Below are positions 37,041-47,030 of a stretch of 64,000 bases of DNA, piece by piece. The notes under the pieces are model-generated. The model did no database searches, was not told where the DNA came from, and saw only the letters and a list, made by a program, of their open reading frames with translations. The DNA comes from an uncultured Pelagibacteraceae bacterium (GTDB lineage: Bacteria; Pseudomonadota; Alphaproteobacteria; Pelagibacterales; Pelagibacteraceae). How positions within the stretch are numbered: position 1 is the stretch's first letter; the number at the start of each line of letters is the position of its first letter. Made by a program: the position numbers and the translations under genes. The DNA is taken from the NCBI GenBank assembly GCA_902531175.1, contig CACADE010000002.1, positions 124,001 through 188,000 on the forward strand, read 5' to 3'.

Positions 37041-39076
37041 GAAATTTCGTTAATTATTGAGGCTCGATCGTATAATTTTAATAATTTGTTATATTTACTA
37101 AAATTATCACCTTTCATCTCTAATTTTTTTACTTCTGCTTCAGCGAGTAAGAATAAATCTTCATTTAATATGGGATCAGCTAATCTAAAATTTTTAATTC
37201 CACTTTGCTTAAATCCTAACAAATCTCCATATCCACGTAATTTCATATCTTCCTCAGAAATTATAAAACCGTCATCTGAACTTTTGAGAATATTAATTCT
37301 TTTTTTTGCATTTTCACTTAATGAGGATTTAAACATCAATATACAGTAAGATTGTTTACTACCACGTCCAACACGACCACGTAACTGATGTAATTGGGAT
37401 AAACCATACTTATCAGCATTTTCAATAACAATTACGTTAGCATTAGGAAAATCAATTCCAACCTCAATAACGGTGGTTGAAACCAGTATATCCAACTTTC
37501 TATCTAAGAAATTATTTAAAATTTTATTCCTTTCATCCTTATCGAGTGAACCATGAATTAATCCAATTCTATTCTTAAAATATTTTTCTAAATACTTGAA
37601 TTTATTTACTACAGATTGTTGTTCAACTTTTTTCGATTCTTCTATCAAAGGACAAACCCAGAAAATTTGATTTTTATTAGAAATTTCTTTTTTAACAAAT
37701 TTAATTATTTCAGATATTTTATCTTCTAACTTACTGTAAGTGACTATTTTTTTTCTATTTTTTGGTTTTTCTTTAATTAAGGTTAAATCCATATCACCAT
37801 AAACCGTCATCATCATTGTTCTTGGTATTGGAGTTGCAGACATGACAAGAACATCGCAGTTATTTCCACCTTTTTCTGATAACTCTTTACGCTGACGAAC
37901 ACCAAATTTATGTTGTTCATCAATAATTATTAAACCCAGTTTATTGTATTCAACTTTTTTTTGGAATAACGCATGTGTTCCTATCAGAAAGTCTATCTTA
38001 CCAAGGTTAAGATTTTCTAAAATTTTCTTTCTATCAGCATATTTTGCCTTACCTGTTAACATTTCAATTTTTATATTTTTGGGTAGATATTTTTTAGCAA
38101 AAGAAAAATGTTGCTTTGCTAGAATTTCAGTAGGCACCATAAAGCTTGTTTGATATCCAGCATTTATACAATTTACTGCTGCTATCATTGATACAATTGT
38201 TTTACCTGACCCAACATCTCCTTGTAAAAGTCTAAACATTCTACTTTTTGATTTAAGATCTTCGTTTATAATTTTTATTGCAGCTTCTTGATCATTTGTT
38301 AATTTAAAATTTAAATCTTGTATCAATTTTTCCTTACAATCTTTAAAAATTTTTTGTGATTTCTTAATTTTTTTTATTTTAGTTCTTATCTTTGAGGATA
38401 ATAAAAAATGAGCAAACAATTCGTCAAAAACTAACCTTTTGTAATACTTAGATTTTAAAATTTCTTTAGTATCAAGACTGTGAATTTTTAATATTGCATC
38501 TTTCCACTTAATATTGTTAAATTTTTCCTTTAAATCATCATTTAGCCACTCATCTAAATCTGGTAATTCCTTTAAGACTTCATTAATTATATTATTGTAT
38601 TTATTAATTGTAAGACCATCTGTAAGACTATACTTATTTTTAGTCTCTAAGATATTTTCATTACTTTCTTTAACTTGAGTCGGATTAGTGATTTGATATT
38701 TATTTCTAAAAAAATTAATTTTTCCACTTATTATTATTTCAGTATTTAACGGTAAGATTTTTTTTATATATCCTTCATATGAATTAAAAAAAACACAATC
38801 AATTTTAATATCATTACTTTGACACACAACTCTGTTAGGTAATCGTCTTATTCTAGGAAAATTATATTTTAAGGGTGTTAATTTAATTGTTTGTAATTTA
38901 CCTATTTGTATATCACCAATATTTGTTACTTTTGAATTTTCAATTTTACTCGTAGGCAGATGCCACAATAAATCAAAAATTGTATTTATATTTTTTCTTT
39001 TAAATAATTGGCTTGTTTTTTTCCCTATACCTTTAATATTCTGAATATTTGACAATAAATATTCGTGATCATTCAT
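37037..39076 (-). CDS. recG: ATP-dependent DNA helicase RecG
   Basis: Branch-migration helicase for stalled forks and recombination intermediates, 679 aa. An N-terminal wedge/OB region precedes the SF2 motor: motif I LLQGDVGSGKT (about residue 281), motif II IIDEQHKFG (DEQH), motif III MSATPIPRT, and VI QLRGRVGRG. It is divergent from sdhE with a 26-bp gap, as in many alphaproteobacteria. Confidence 0.95.
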   Translation of the reverse strand: MNDHEYLLSNIQNIKGIGKKTSQLFKRKNINTIFDLLWHLPTSKIENSKVTNIGDIQIGKLQTIKLTPLKYNFPRIRRLPNRVVCQSNDIKIDCVFFNSYEGYIKKILPLNTEIIISGKINFFRNKYQITNPTQVKESNENILETKNKYSLTDGLTINKYNNIINEVLKELPDLDEWLNDDLKEKFNNIKWKDAILKIHSLDTKEILKSKYYKRLVFDELFAHFLLSSKIRTKIKKIKKSQKIFKDCKEKLIQDLNFKLTNDQEAAIKIINEDLKSKSRMFRLLQGDVGSGKTIVSMIAAVNCINAGYQTSFMVPTEILAKQHFSFAKKYLPKNIKIEMLTGKAKYADRKKILENLNLGKIDFLIGTHALFQKKVEYNKLGLIIIDEQHKFGVRQRKELSEKGGNNCDVLVMSATPIPRTMMMTVYGDMDLTLIKEKPKNRKKIVTYSKLEDKISEIIKFVKKEISNKNQIFWVCPLIEESKKVEQQSVVNKFKYLEKYFKNRIGLIHGSLDKDERNKILNNFLDRKLDILVSTTVIEVGIDFPNANVIVIENADKYGLSQLHQLRGRVGRGSKQSYCILMFKSSLSENAKKRINILKSSDDGFIISEEDMKLRGYGDLLGFKQSGIKNFRLADPILNEDLFLLAEAEVKKLEMKGDNFSKYNKLLKLYDRASIINEIS

Positions 39077-39102
39077 GATTTATATATATAAAGATTTAAT
39101 TA

Positions 39103-39363
39103 ATGGATTCAAATAAACAAAATTTAATTAATAAAATTCTATACAGAGCTCAATATCGCGGAACTAAAGAAATGGATATCTTTGTTTCTAAATTTGTTAA
39201 TTCAATTATTGACAATCTCGATAATAAAGAATTAGTTTCTTTAGATAAGCTAATTAATTTTGATGACGAAACCTTAGTCAACTTAAGTTTAGGTAAAAAT
39301 TCAAAAGATTTTGAAGATAAAATCATCTTAGAAAAACTTATAGAATTTAAAAATAAATATTAG
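39103..39363 (+). CDS. sdhE: FAD assembly factor SdhE (Sdh5/CptB)
   Basis: Small helical protein of 86 aa that promotes covalent flavinylation of succinate dehydrogenase. The family motif RGxxE is present as YRGTKEMD (about residues 18-25), followed by the helical core NKELVSLDKLINFDD. The divergent recG neighbour supports the call. Its stop codon directly abuts the 3' end of the convergent tRNA-Ser, with no intergenic base. Confidence 0.87.
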   Translation: MDSNKQNLINKILYRAQYRGTKEMDIFVSKFVNSIIDNLDNKELVSLDKLINFDDETLVNLSLGKNSKDFEDKIILEKLIEFKNKY

Positions 39364-39453
39364 TGGCGGAGAGACTGGGATTCGAACCCAGGAAAGAGTT
39401 GCCCCTTTGCCGGTTTTCAAGACCGGTGCTTTCAACCGCTCAGCCATCTCTCC
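39364..39453 (-). tRNA. tRNA-Ser (anticodon TGA)
   Basis: A 90-nt class II tRNA with a long variable arm on the minus strand. Read 5' to 3': acceptor GGAGAGA pairing TCTCTCC, anticodon stem CCGGT/ACCGG around CTTGAAA, T-arm GGGTTCGAATCCC, and encoded CCA. The 3' CCA complement begins immediately after the sdhE stop codon. Confidence 0.97.
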
Positions 39454-39513
39454 TAATTTGTAATAATTAAAATTCTATATTTCATAAACAAAATAGTTTA
39501 ATTGATCAATATA

Positions 39514-40398
39514 ATGTTAAGCAAAAATCAATTTAATAAAGGTATAATTTTAACGGCATTTGGTTCCTTCTGGTGGGGTTTTATTGGAGTTATATATTTT
39601 AAATATATTGCTTTTGCTGGCCACATTGAAGTTGTCCTACATCGAAGTGCATGGACAACTGTTATGCTAATATTAACAACAATCATTCTATCAAAGTGGA
39701 AAAAATTTAGCTCAGTTTTTAAGGATAAAAAAAAAATTATGATGCTTTTTTTATCTGGATTATTAATTTTTACAAATTGGGCTGTTTGGATTTATGCAAT
39801 AGGTAATGATCAGGTTATAGATGCTAGTTTTGGATATTTTATAATGCCTATAATAAGTGTTTTTTTAGGTTATTTTTTTTTAAAAGAGGAATTAAGTTTC
39901 AAAACTAAAATTTCACTTTTAATCGTAACTATATCAATTTTTTATTTAGTTATATCCAGTTTCCAATCAATACCATGGGTTGGATTAATTGTAGCTTTAA
40001 GTTGGAGTTTTTATAATTTAGTAAGAAAAAAAATTGAAGTAGACACAGATATTGGTTTATTAGTTGAAAGTTTATTTATTTTTCCAGCGGTAATATTTGC
40101 ATTTTATTTAATTGTACAAAATGATTTAAATGATTTTGACATATCGAATGTCAAATTAATGTTAATATTCATGCTAGCGGGTCCTATGACCGTGATTCCT
40201 TTATATTTATATGTTAGGGGTGTTGAATTATGTGGTTTAGGTCCAACAGGCATGGTTTTTTATATAACTCCAACTTTACAATTTTTGTTGGGTTATTACT
40301 TATATAATGAGGAATTAGATATACATAAATTAATCAGCTTTATTTTGATATGGATTGCTGTATCGATATACCTAAAAGATTTGTATGAAAAAAATTAA
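39514..40398 (+). CDS. rarD: RarD-type EamA/DMT transporter
   Basis: Ten-segment membrane permease of the drug/metabolite transporter superfamily, 294 aa. The N-terminal pattern FGSFWWGFIGVIYFKYI and the internal HRSAWTTVML and NWAVWIYAIGND are typical of RarD proteins. The substrate is unknown. I prefer ATG 39514 over TTG 39502. It overlaps the next gene by 14 bp. Confidence 0.85.
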   Translation: MLSKNQFNKGIILTAFGSFWWGFIGVIYFKYIAFAGHIEVVLHRSAWTTVMLILTTIILSKWKKFSSVFKDKKKIMMLFLSGLLIFTNWAVWIYAIGNDQVIDASFGYFIMPIISVFLGYFFLKEELSFKTKISLLIVTISIFYLVISSFQSIPWVGLIVALSWSFYNLVRKKIEVDTDIGLLVESLFIFPAVIFAFYLIVQNDLNDFDISNVKLMLIFMLAGPMTVIPLYLYVRGVELCGLGPTGMVFYITPTLQFLLGYYLYNEELDIHKLISFILIWIAVSIYLKDLYEKN

Positions 40399-41380
40399 AT
40401 TACTTATCGTATCAATATTAATTATATTAAATTCTGGAACTCTAATTGCTGATGATTTCAATGATTGGAAAGTTAAATTTAAAAAAAGGGCTATTAAAGA
40501 AGGTGTTAGTAAGGTCACAGTCGATAAATTAATAGACGGATCAAAATTTTTATCTGATGTAATTAAATATGATAGATATCAACCAGAATTTTATGAAGAC
40601 ACAAACACTTATATTTCTAAAAGAACCTCATCAAAAAAAGTAAAATTAGGAAAAATCATATTAAATAAAGAAAACAATATTATTAATAAGGTATCTTCTG
40701 AATACAAAGTAGATAAAAATTTACTATTAGCACTAATGGGTATTGAAACTAATTTTGGAAACTATTTGGGTAAAATGGATATCGTTTCTTCACTTGCAAC
40801 ATTAAGCTACGATCAAAGAAGAAGTGAATTTTTTACTAAAGAATTAATCACCCTTTTAAAATTAGTAGATGAAAAAATTATAGATCCTAGTACATTATTT
40901 GGATCTTGGGCAGGTGCATTTGGTAATTTTCAATTTATGCCATCCACAATTAAAAATCATGCAATTGACTATAATAAAGATGGATCAATTGATCTAAAAA
41001 ATATTGAGGATTCTTTTGCATCTGCAGCTAACTATTTAAGTAATCTTGGATGGAATGATAATACTCCGTGTTTTTATAGAATTAATCTAAGTGAAAACAT
41101 TCCTGATAAATATTTAAATACGTCAGCAAAAAAAATTAAACATGAGAGAAAAGTAAAATATTTAAAAAATTATATAAAAAATTCGTCTTTTTTGGACAAA
41201 TATGACAATTTGACAGCAGCAATAGTTACTCCTGATGCTGAAATAGTTGAAAATGCAAATAAACTTAAACCAGCATATATTATTTTTAATAATTATAAGC
41301 TAATCTTAAAGTGGAATAGGTCATTAAGATTTAGTTTGGCGGTATGCACATTAAAAAATAGTTTTAAAAATGAAACTTAA
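40385..41380 (+). CDS. Lytic murein transglycosylase, MltB-like
   Basis: SLT_2-domain enzyme that cleaves peptidoglycan glycan strands, 331 aa with a signal peptide (about residues 1-22, ending GTLIA). The catalytic Glu is in LMGIETNFG (about residue 120), and GAFGNFQFMPST plus NKDGSIDL are family motifs. No lipobox is seen, so it is probably soluble in the periplasm. It overlaps the RlpA-like gene by 11 bp and starts a cell-wall cluster. Confidence 0.88.
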   Translation: MKKIKLLIVSILIILNSGTLIADDFNDWKVKFKKRAIKEGVSKVTVDKLIDGSKFLSDVIKYDRYQPEFYEDTNTYISKRTSSKKVKLGKIILNKENNIINKVSSEYKVDKNLLLALMGIETNFGNYLGKMDIVSSLATLSYDQRRSEFFTKELITLLKLVDEKIIDPSTLFGSWAGAFGNFQFMPSTIKNHAIDYNKDGSIDLKNIEDSFASAANYLSNLGWNDNTPCFYRINLSENIPDKYLNTSAKKIKHERKVKYLKNYIKNSSFLDKYDNLTAAIVTPDAEIVENANKLKPAYIIFNNYKLILKWNRSLRFSLAVCTLKNSFKNET

Positions 41381-42122
41381 GATAATAATTTTTTTAGCAA
41401 TAATTTTAACATCATGTGAAACTACTAATAAAAAAGTAACCACGAACAAAGATTTTAAAAATTATTCAAATGATGGATTTGCTCTCATATATAATAATGA
41501 TATTTACAAAAAACGAATAGTTTCAAAAAAAATAGATCAAAGATCATTAATTATTTTCAATAATAAACTTAAAAAAGATACAGATATAAAAATAACAAAT
41601 TTGTTAAATGAAAAGTATTTGATTGCTAAAGTAGGAAAAAATTCGAAATATCCAATTTTTTATAACTCAGTAATTTCTGAAAGGATTGCGACTGAACTTG
41701 ATATTGATCCTGATCAACCCTATGTACGTGTAGAAACAATAAATTCTAGTAATACTTTTGTTGCAAATAAAGCTAAAACATTTGATGAGGAAAAGAAAGT
41801 AGCTAATAAAGCTCCAGTAGACAGCATTTCAATCCAAAATATATCAATTGAAAAAGATAATAATTCAAAAGTTGAAAAGGTGAAAAATACAAAATTTGAA
41901 TTTATAATTAAATTTGCTGATTTATTTTTTGAAGAATCTGCAATTACATTGAAAAAAAGACTTGAGGATGAATACAATTTAAAAGACATAAATATCAAAA
42001 AAATGTCTAAAAATTTATATAGAGTTTACAAGGGTCCTTTTTATAATTTAGGATCAATTAAAAATGTATATAATGAGATTGCTGATATAAATTTTGAAAA
42101 TATTGAATTAATAAAATTATGA
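41370..42122 (+). CDS. RlpA-like lipoprotein with SPOR-like C-terminus, degenerate
   Basis: A 250-aa lipoprotein (lipobox LTSC, Cys at about 16). The middle (about residues 35-120) follows the RlpA double-psi-barrel layout, including ITNLLNEKYLIAKV, but the catalytic His and Asp positions of active RlpA (the NDRGP region) are not conserved. The last 75 residues resemble a SPOR peptidoglycan-binding domain (LYRVYKGPF). It lies in the usual mltB-rlpA-dacC order, which supports orthology; enzymatic activity is doubtful. Confidence 0.68.
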   Translation: MKLKIIIFLAIILTSCETTNKKVTTNKDFKNYSNDGFALIYNNDIYKKRIVSKKIDQRSLIIFNNKLKKDTDIKITNLLNEKYLIAKVGKNSKYPIFYNSVISERIATELDIDPDQPYVRVETINSSNTFVANKAKTFDEEKKVANKAPVDSISIQNISIEKDNNSKVEKVKNTKFEFIIKFADLFFEESAITLKKRLEDEYNLKDINIKKMSKNLYRVYKGPFYNLGSIKNVYNEIADINFENIELIKL

Positions 42123-43273
42123 AAATAAAAGCACTATTAATTTTTGTCCTATCATTTTTAGTTATAACCAATATTTCTTATGCAAAATTTAACATAAATG
42201 CACGAACTGCAATATTACAAGACTATTTATCTGGTGAAATTTTATATGAAAAAAATTCTGATGAGAGAATTTTTCCTGCCTCTATGACAAAAATAATGAC
42301 TTCAATCATTGCTTTTGATTTATTGAAAAGTGGAGAAATTACTTTAGATGAAAAATTTATCGTTTCTGAAAATGCCTGGAGATTATCCTCATCTGGTTAT
42401 TCATCAATGTTTATAATGGTTGGAGATGAAGTTTCGGTAGAAGATTTATTATTAGGTATAATTGTTGCTTCAGGTAATGATGCTTGTGTAGCATTGGCTG
42501 AAGGTATAGCAGGAACTGAGGACGAGTTTGCATTACTAATGACTGAGAAAGCCCAAGAAATTGGGATGGAAAATACTAATTTTTCAAATTCGTCAGGGAT
42601 TAATGATGATAATAATTATTCAACCGTTAGAGATATTTTAATTATGTCTAATTATTTAATCAAAAAACATCCTAAATATTATGAGTATTTCAAAATTAAA
42701 GAATTTACTTGGAGTAGGACGGGCGGTGATCCCATTACTCAAGGAAATAGGAATCCATTATTATATAAAAATATGGGTGTAGATGGAATTAAAACAGGCT
42801 ACCTTGGTTCAGAAAAATATTCACTTGCATCTTCTATATTAAGAAAAGAAAGAAGATTAATTGCTGTTGCAAGTGGTTTTGAAACTAAAAATTCTAGATC
42901 AAAGCAATCACAAAAATTGTTAACATGGGGAATTACAAATTTCGATACAATAAAAATAAGTAACGATAACGAATATCTTTATGAACTAGATGTTTGGCAG
43001 GGAAATAAGAAAAAAGTAAAAGTTAATACTAAAGACATAATTTATAAGACCATCCCAAAAGCTAAAAAAAAATATATGAAAGTGAAAATTGTTTATGACG
43101 GTCCTATACAAGCACCGATAAAAAAAGGTGAAAAATTAGCGGAAATAAAAGTATTATATAAAGATGAAGTTATATCTAATCATGACTTATTTTCTACAGA
43201 AAATATCAAACAACAAAATGCAATATCAAGGTTGATAACTTCTATCAATTTTTTGATATGGGGCGATGTCTAA
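42119..43273 (+). CDS. dacC: D-alanyl-D-alanine carboxypeptidase (PBP5/6 family)
   Basis: Low-molecular-weight penicillin-binding protein trimming pentapeptides, 384 aa with a signal peptide (about residues 1-22). The three active-site motifs are visible: SMTK (Ser about 55), SGNDA (SxN), and KTGYLG. A C-terminal beta domain and an amphipathic end (TSINFLIWGDV) suit membrane attachment. It overlaps the genes on both sides by 4-8 bp. Confidence 0.93.
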   Translation: MKIKALLIFVLSFLVITNISYAKFNINARTAILQDYLSGEILYEKNSDERIFPASMTKIMTSIIAFDLLKSGEITLDEKFIVSENAWRLSSSGYSSMFIMVGDEVSVEDLLLGIIVASGNDACVALAEGIAGTEDEFALLMTEKAQEIGMENTNFSNSSGINDDNNYSTVRDILIMSNYLIKKHPKYYEYFKIKEFTWSRTGGDPITQGNRNPLLYKNMGVDGIKTGYLGSEKYSLASSILRKERRLIAVASGFETKNSRSKQSQKLLTWGITNFDTIKISNDNEYLYELDVWQGNKKKVKVNTKDIIYKTIPKAKKKYMKVKIVYDGPIQAPIKKGEKLAEIKVLYKDEVISNHDLFSTENIKQQNAISRLITSINFLIWGDV

Positions 43274-43880
43274 ATATCCAATTATTATATTTGAAGGCAT
43301 TGAGGCCTCGGGAAAAACTACAAACTTTAAAATTGCTGCAAATTATTTAAAAAAACGAAGAAAAAGTTTTATAAAATTAAGAGAGCCTGGTGGTTCAATT
43401 TTTTCAGAAAAAATAAGAAAATTGATTTTAAATAAGAAACTAAATTTAAATAATAAAACTGATTTATTACTATTTTATGCTGGAAGATCAGAAAATTTTG
43501 AGAAAATTATTAAAAAAAATTATAAAAAAAAAATAATACTAATTGATCGTTTTACGGATTCTACTATTGCGTATCAACATTATGGAATGAAAATTGATTT
43601 AAAGGTAATTAAAATGCTGAATAAGTTTATAATTGGAAATTTTAATCCTAATATAGTTTTTTTAAGTACTGTAAATTCAAAAAATTTACAAAAAAGGCTC
43701 AAAAATAGATCTAAATTAAATAGATATGATAAATTTAAACTTAAATTTTATAATAAAGTCCAGAACGGATATGAAAAAATATCAAGCAACAAAAACAAAT
43801 ACATTAAAATTAATTCAAACACAAATACTATTAACGAAGTAAAAAAAATCATAATAAATGAACTTGAGAAAATAATATAA
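43266..43880 (+). CDS. tmk: Thymidylate kinase
   Basis: Phosphorylates dTMP to dTDP, 204 aa. The P-loop is FEGIEASGKTT near the N-terminus, the substrate motif LREPGGS follows, and IDRFTDSTIAYQHYG is the DRx region. It is directly followed by holB with no gap, the standard bacterial pairing of tmk and the delta-prime gene. Confidence 0.95.
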   Translation: MSKYPIIIFEGIEASGKTTNFKIAANYLKKRRKSFIKLREPGGSIFSEKIRKLILNKKLNLNNKTDLLLFYAGRSENFEKIIKKNYKKKIILIDRFTDSTIAYQHYGMKIDLKVIKMLNKFIIGNFNPNIVFLSTVNSKNLQKRLKNRSKLNRYDKFKLKFYNKVQNGYEKISSNKNKYIKINSNTNTINEVKKIIINELEKII

Positions 43881-44750
43881 ATGTCTGAATATAAACTAAT
43901 AGGACATGAAACATATTTAGAAAAATTTGTAACACTTTATAAAAATAATAATCTTCCAAATAAAATTTTATTAACTGGCAAAAAAGGTATTGGAAAATCA
44001 TTACTTGCCAAAAAATTTTTATATAAAGTTTTTAATTCCGATAATGATTACGAACTAATAAAAAACAAATCTCATCCCAATATTTTAAATATAAAAAAAT
44101 ATAATGATAAAAAAAATATAGAAATTGATCAAATTAGAGAAATCATAAAGTTTACAAATCAATCTTCCTTTAATAATAAGTCAAGATTTATAATTCTTGA
44201 TGATGTCGAATTTTTAAATACTAATGCAACAAATGCCTTATTGAAAAATTTAGAAGAACCGAATGAAAATGTTTTTTTTATTTTAATTTATAATTCAGAA
44301 AAGTTTTTAATCGATACAATAAAATCCAGATGTATAGAATTTAAATTAAGTATCTCCAATGAAAATACCAGATTAATTGTCAATAATTACTTTAATGAAA
44401 ATATTTATGATCAAATAAACTCAAATTTGATAAATTATTACTCAACACCTTATTTTTTAATATCATTAATAAATTATATGAATGAATATGAATTATCATT
44501 ATCCGAAACCACAATTGATGATTTATTAAATAATTTAATAAATAATAAGCATTATATTAAACAAGAGTTTATAAGAAATAATTTAAATATGATTATTGAA
44601 TTATTTTTTTATAAACATATAAACACAACAAAAAAATTTTCATATAAAGTTAAAGAATATTATTATTCAAAACTATCAAATGTAAAAAAATTTAATCTTG
44701 ATTATGAAACTTTTTTTTTGGAATTTAAGGATAAATTACTAAGTGAATAA
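43881..44750 (+). CDS. holB: DNA polymerase III subunit delta'
   Basis: AAA+ clamp-loader subunit, 289 aa. It has GKKGIGKSLLAKKF as P-loop, LDDVEFLNTNATNALLKNLEEP as the Walker B/sensor region and SRCIEFKL. The four zinc-binding cysteines of the E. coli protein are not present. The C-terminal half is low in complexity and rich in Asn/Tyr, as in other very AT-rich genomes. It overlaps metG by 8 bp. Confidence 0.88.
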   Translation: MSEYKLIGHETYLEKFVTLYKNNNLPNKILLTGKKGIGKSLLAKKFLYKVFNSDNDYELIKNKSHPNILNIKKYNDKKNIEIDQIREIIKFTNQSSFNNKSRFIILDDVEFLNTNATNALLKNLEEPNENVFFILIYNSEKFLIDTIKSRCIEFKLSISNENTRLIVNNYFNENIYDQINSNLINYYSTPYFLISLINYMNEYELSLSETTIDDLLNNLINNKHYIKQEFIRNNLNMIIELFFYKHINTTKKFSYKVKEYYYSKLSNVKKFNLDYETFFLEFKDKLLSE

Positions 44751-46269
44751 AAATTACTATATAACAACACCAATTTACTATCCTTCTGCAAAACCTCATA
44801 TGGGACATGCATATTCAAGCATAATTGCTGATTTTTTTGCACGTTTCAAAAAAATTGATGGTTTTAATGTATATTTTTTAACAGGCACAGATGAGCATGG
44901 TTTAAAAATACAAAGATCTGCTGAAAAGTTAAATAAGGATCCAAAATCTTTTTGTGATGAAATAAGTAAAACATTTGAGGATTTAACTAAAACATTAAAC
45001 TTATCTAATACAGATTTTATTAGAACTACAGAAGATAGACATAAAGTATCTGTACAAAATTTATGGAATATACTTGAAAAAAACAAACAAATTTTTTTGT
45101 CTAAATATTCTGGTTGGTATTCAGTATCAGATGAGGCTTTTTATAATGAAGATGAAGTCGAAGAAAAAGATGGTTTAAAAGTTGCTAGATCATCCGGTTC
45201 AACAGTTGAGTGGGTTGAAGAAGAATCTTTTTTTTTTAAACTTTCAGAATGGGAAAAACCGTTATTAGATTTGTATGAAAAAAATAAAAACTTCATATTA
45301 CCTGAAAGTAGAAGAAATGAAGTAATAAGCTTTGTCAAAAGTGGATTAAAAGACTTATCTGTTAGTAGAAAAACATTTTCTTGGGGTGTAAAAGTGCCAA
45401 GTGATGAAAATCATGTCGTTTATGTATGGTTAGATGCATTAACAAATTATTTAAGTTCTTTAAAATATCCCGATGAAAATAATGAATTATATAAAAATTT
45501 TTGGCCAGCGGATTTACATATTATTGGTAAAGACATATTAAGATTTCATGCTATTTATTGGCCAGCATTCTTACTAGCGGCAAAAATAGAGCCTCCCAAA
45601 AGAGTTTATGGGCATGGATGGATCCTTTCAGGTGATGAAAAAATGTCAAAATCAAAAGGAAATATTTTAGATCCGTTAGAAATAATTAATGTTTATGGTT
45701 TAGATCCATTAAGATATTATTTACTTAAAGAAGTTTCCTTTGGAAATGATGGCAATATTTCAGAGGAAAAACTTGAAAACTGTATTAATAGTGATTTAGC
45801 AAATAATTTTGGAAATCTCTGCCAAAGAGTACTTTCGTTTGCAGAAAAAAATTGTTCCTCTTTAATACCTGATCACAAATTTAATAATGATGATTTAGAA
45901 ATTTTAAAACCATTAAATAATCTAGATAAAATAAGATCATTTATAGATAATCAAGACATAAATCAATATATGAGTTTTATTGTTGATAGATTGTTTGCCG
46001 CAAACAAATATTTTAACGATCAGGAACCTTGGAAGAAGAAAGATGAAAGATTAAGGTTGAATACGATAGTTTATACTGCATTAGAATTAATTAGAAAAAT
46101 CACTATTTTGCTTTATCCAGTAATGCCAGAAACATCTGTAAAAGTGCTAAATGTTTTTAATGAAACAGAAAATTCTATTGATTTTACATCAATTGATAAT
46201 AATGAAATTTTAAAAAAAGATTTAAAAATAAATAAATTAGATATTTTGTTTAAAAAAATTGAAAAATGA
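44743..46269 (+). CDS. metG: Methionyl-tRNA synthetase
   Basis: Class I synthetase for tRNA-Met, 508 aa, of the short form without the C-terminal dimerisation domain. The HIGH motif is SAKPHMGHAYS and the KMSKS motif KMSKSKGNILDP (about residue 303). The zinc-knuckle region has no cysteines (YSVSDEAFYNEDE), as in the zinc-free subclass. The start is GTG 44743 inside the end of holB, and the end overlaps tatD by 4 bp. Confidence 0.95.
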   Translation: MNKNYYITTPIYYPSAKPHMGHAYSSIIADFFARFKKIDGFNVYFLTGTDEHGLKIQRSAEKLNKDPKSFCDEISKTFEDLTKTLNLSNTDFIRTTEDRHKVSVQNLWNILEKNKQIFLSKYSGWYSVSDEAFYNEDEVEEKDGLKVARSSGSTVEWVEEESFFFKLSEWEKPLLDLYEKNKNFILPESRRNEVISFVKSGLKDLSVSRKTFSWGVKVPSDENHVVYVWLDALTNYLSSLKYPDENNELYKNFWPADLHIIGKDILRFHAIYWPAFLLAAKIEPPKRVYGHGWILSGDEKMSKSKGNILDPLEIINVYGLDPLRYYLLKEVSFGNDGNISEEKLENCINSDLANNFGNLCQRVLSFAEKNCSSLIPDHKFNNDDLEILKPLNNLDKIRSFIDNQDINQYMSFIVDRLFAANKYFNDQEPWKKKDERLRLNTIVYTALELIRKITILLYPVMPETSVKVLNVFNETENSIDFTSIDNNEILKKDLKINKLDILFKKIEK

Positions 46270-47030
46270 TAGACTCACATTGTCATCTTGATCACGAGCC
46301 TCTTTATTCAAATATTGGTGATGTTATTAAACGTTCTAAAGAAAATGGATTAAAGAAAATTTTAACTATTTCAACTAATTCAAAAAGTTTTCAAAATATT
46401 AAAAAGATTATAAATCTTGATGATATGATTTATGGAAGTATAGGAATTCATCCTCACGAGTCTAGCAATGATAAAATGAATAAAAAATTCATTGTTGAAA
46501 ATGCTAATAAATTAAGAAAAATAATTGGAGTAGGAGAGACAGGATTAGATTTCTATTATGAAAATAGTCATAAAGATGATCAAATTAAAAGTTTTGAAAC
46601 ACATATAGAAGCCTCCATTGAACTTAAATATCCTTTGATAGTTCATTCTAGAAGTGCCGAAAAAGAAACTTTTGATATTTTAAATAGATATAAAAATAGC
46701 GATATTAAAATACTTATGCATTGTTTTACAGGTTCGAAAGAGTTTGCTAAAAAAATGATGACATTAAATGCGTATTTTTCTGCAAGTGGAATAATAACTT
46801 TTAAAAATAGTATTGATCTTCAAGAAACATTTAAAATGATTGAAAATGATAAAATATTAATTGAAACAGATAGTCCATTTTTAGCACCTATACCAATGAG
46901 AGGTAAAAAAAACGAACCTTCTTTCATTAAATATACATTGGAAAAACTTTCAGAATTAAGATCAATGACCTTTGATGAATTAGAAAATATTACAAATAAT
47001 AATTTTGAAAGACTGTTTTTTAGAAAATGA
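46266..47030 (+). CDS. tatD: TatD-family metal-dependent deoxyribonuclease
   Basis: TIM-barrel metallohydrolase of 254 aa, similar to TatD/YcfH. Metal-binding residues are in MIDSHCHLDH at the N-terminus, GETGLDFYYE, VHSRSAEKET, MHCFTGS and the C-terminal ETDSPFLAP. Members act as 3'-5' exonucleases or D-aminoacyl-tRNA deacylase-like enzymes. It is coupled by 4-bp overlaps to metG and to the next metallo-beta-lactamase gene. Confidence 0.92.
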   Translation: MIDSHCHLDHEPLYSNIGDVIKRSKENGLKKILTISTNSKSFQNIKKIINLDDMIYGSIGIHPHESSNDKMNKKFIVENANKLRKIIGVGETGLDFYYENSHKDDQIKSFETHIEASIELKYPLIVHSRSAEKETFDILNRYKNSDIKILMHCFTGSKEFAKKMMTLNAYFSASGIITFKNSIDLQETFKMIENDKILIETDSPFLAPIPMRGKKNEPSFIKYTLEKLSELRSMTFDELENITNNNFERLFFRK

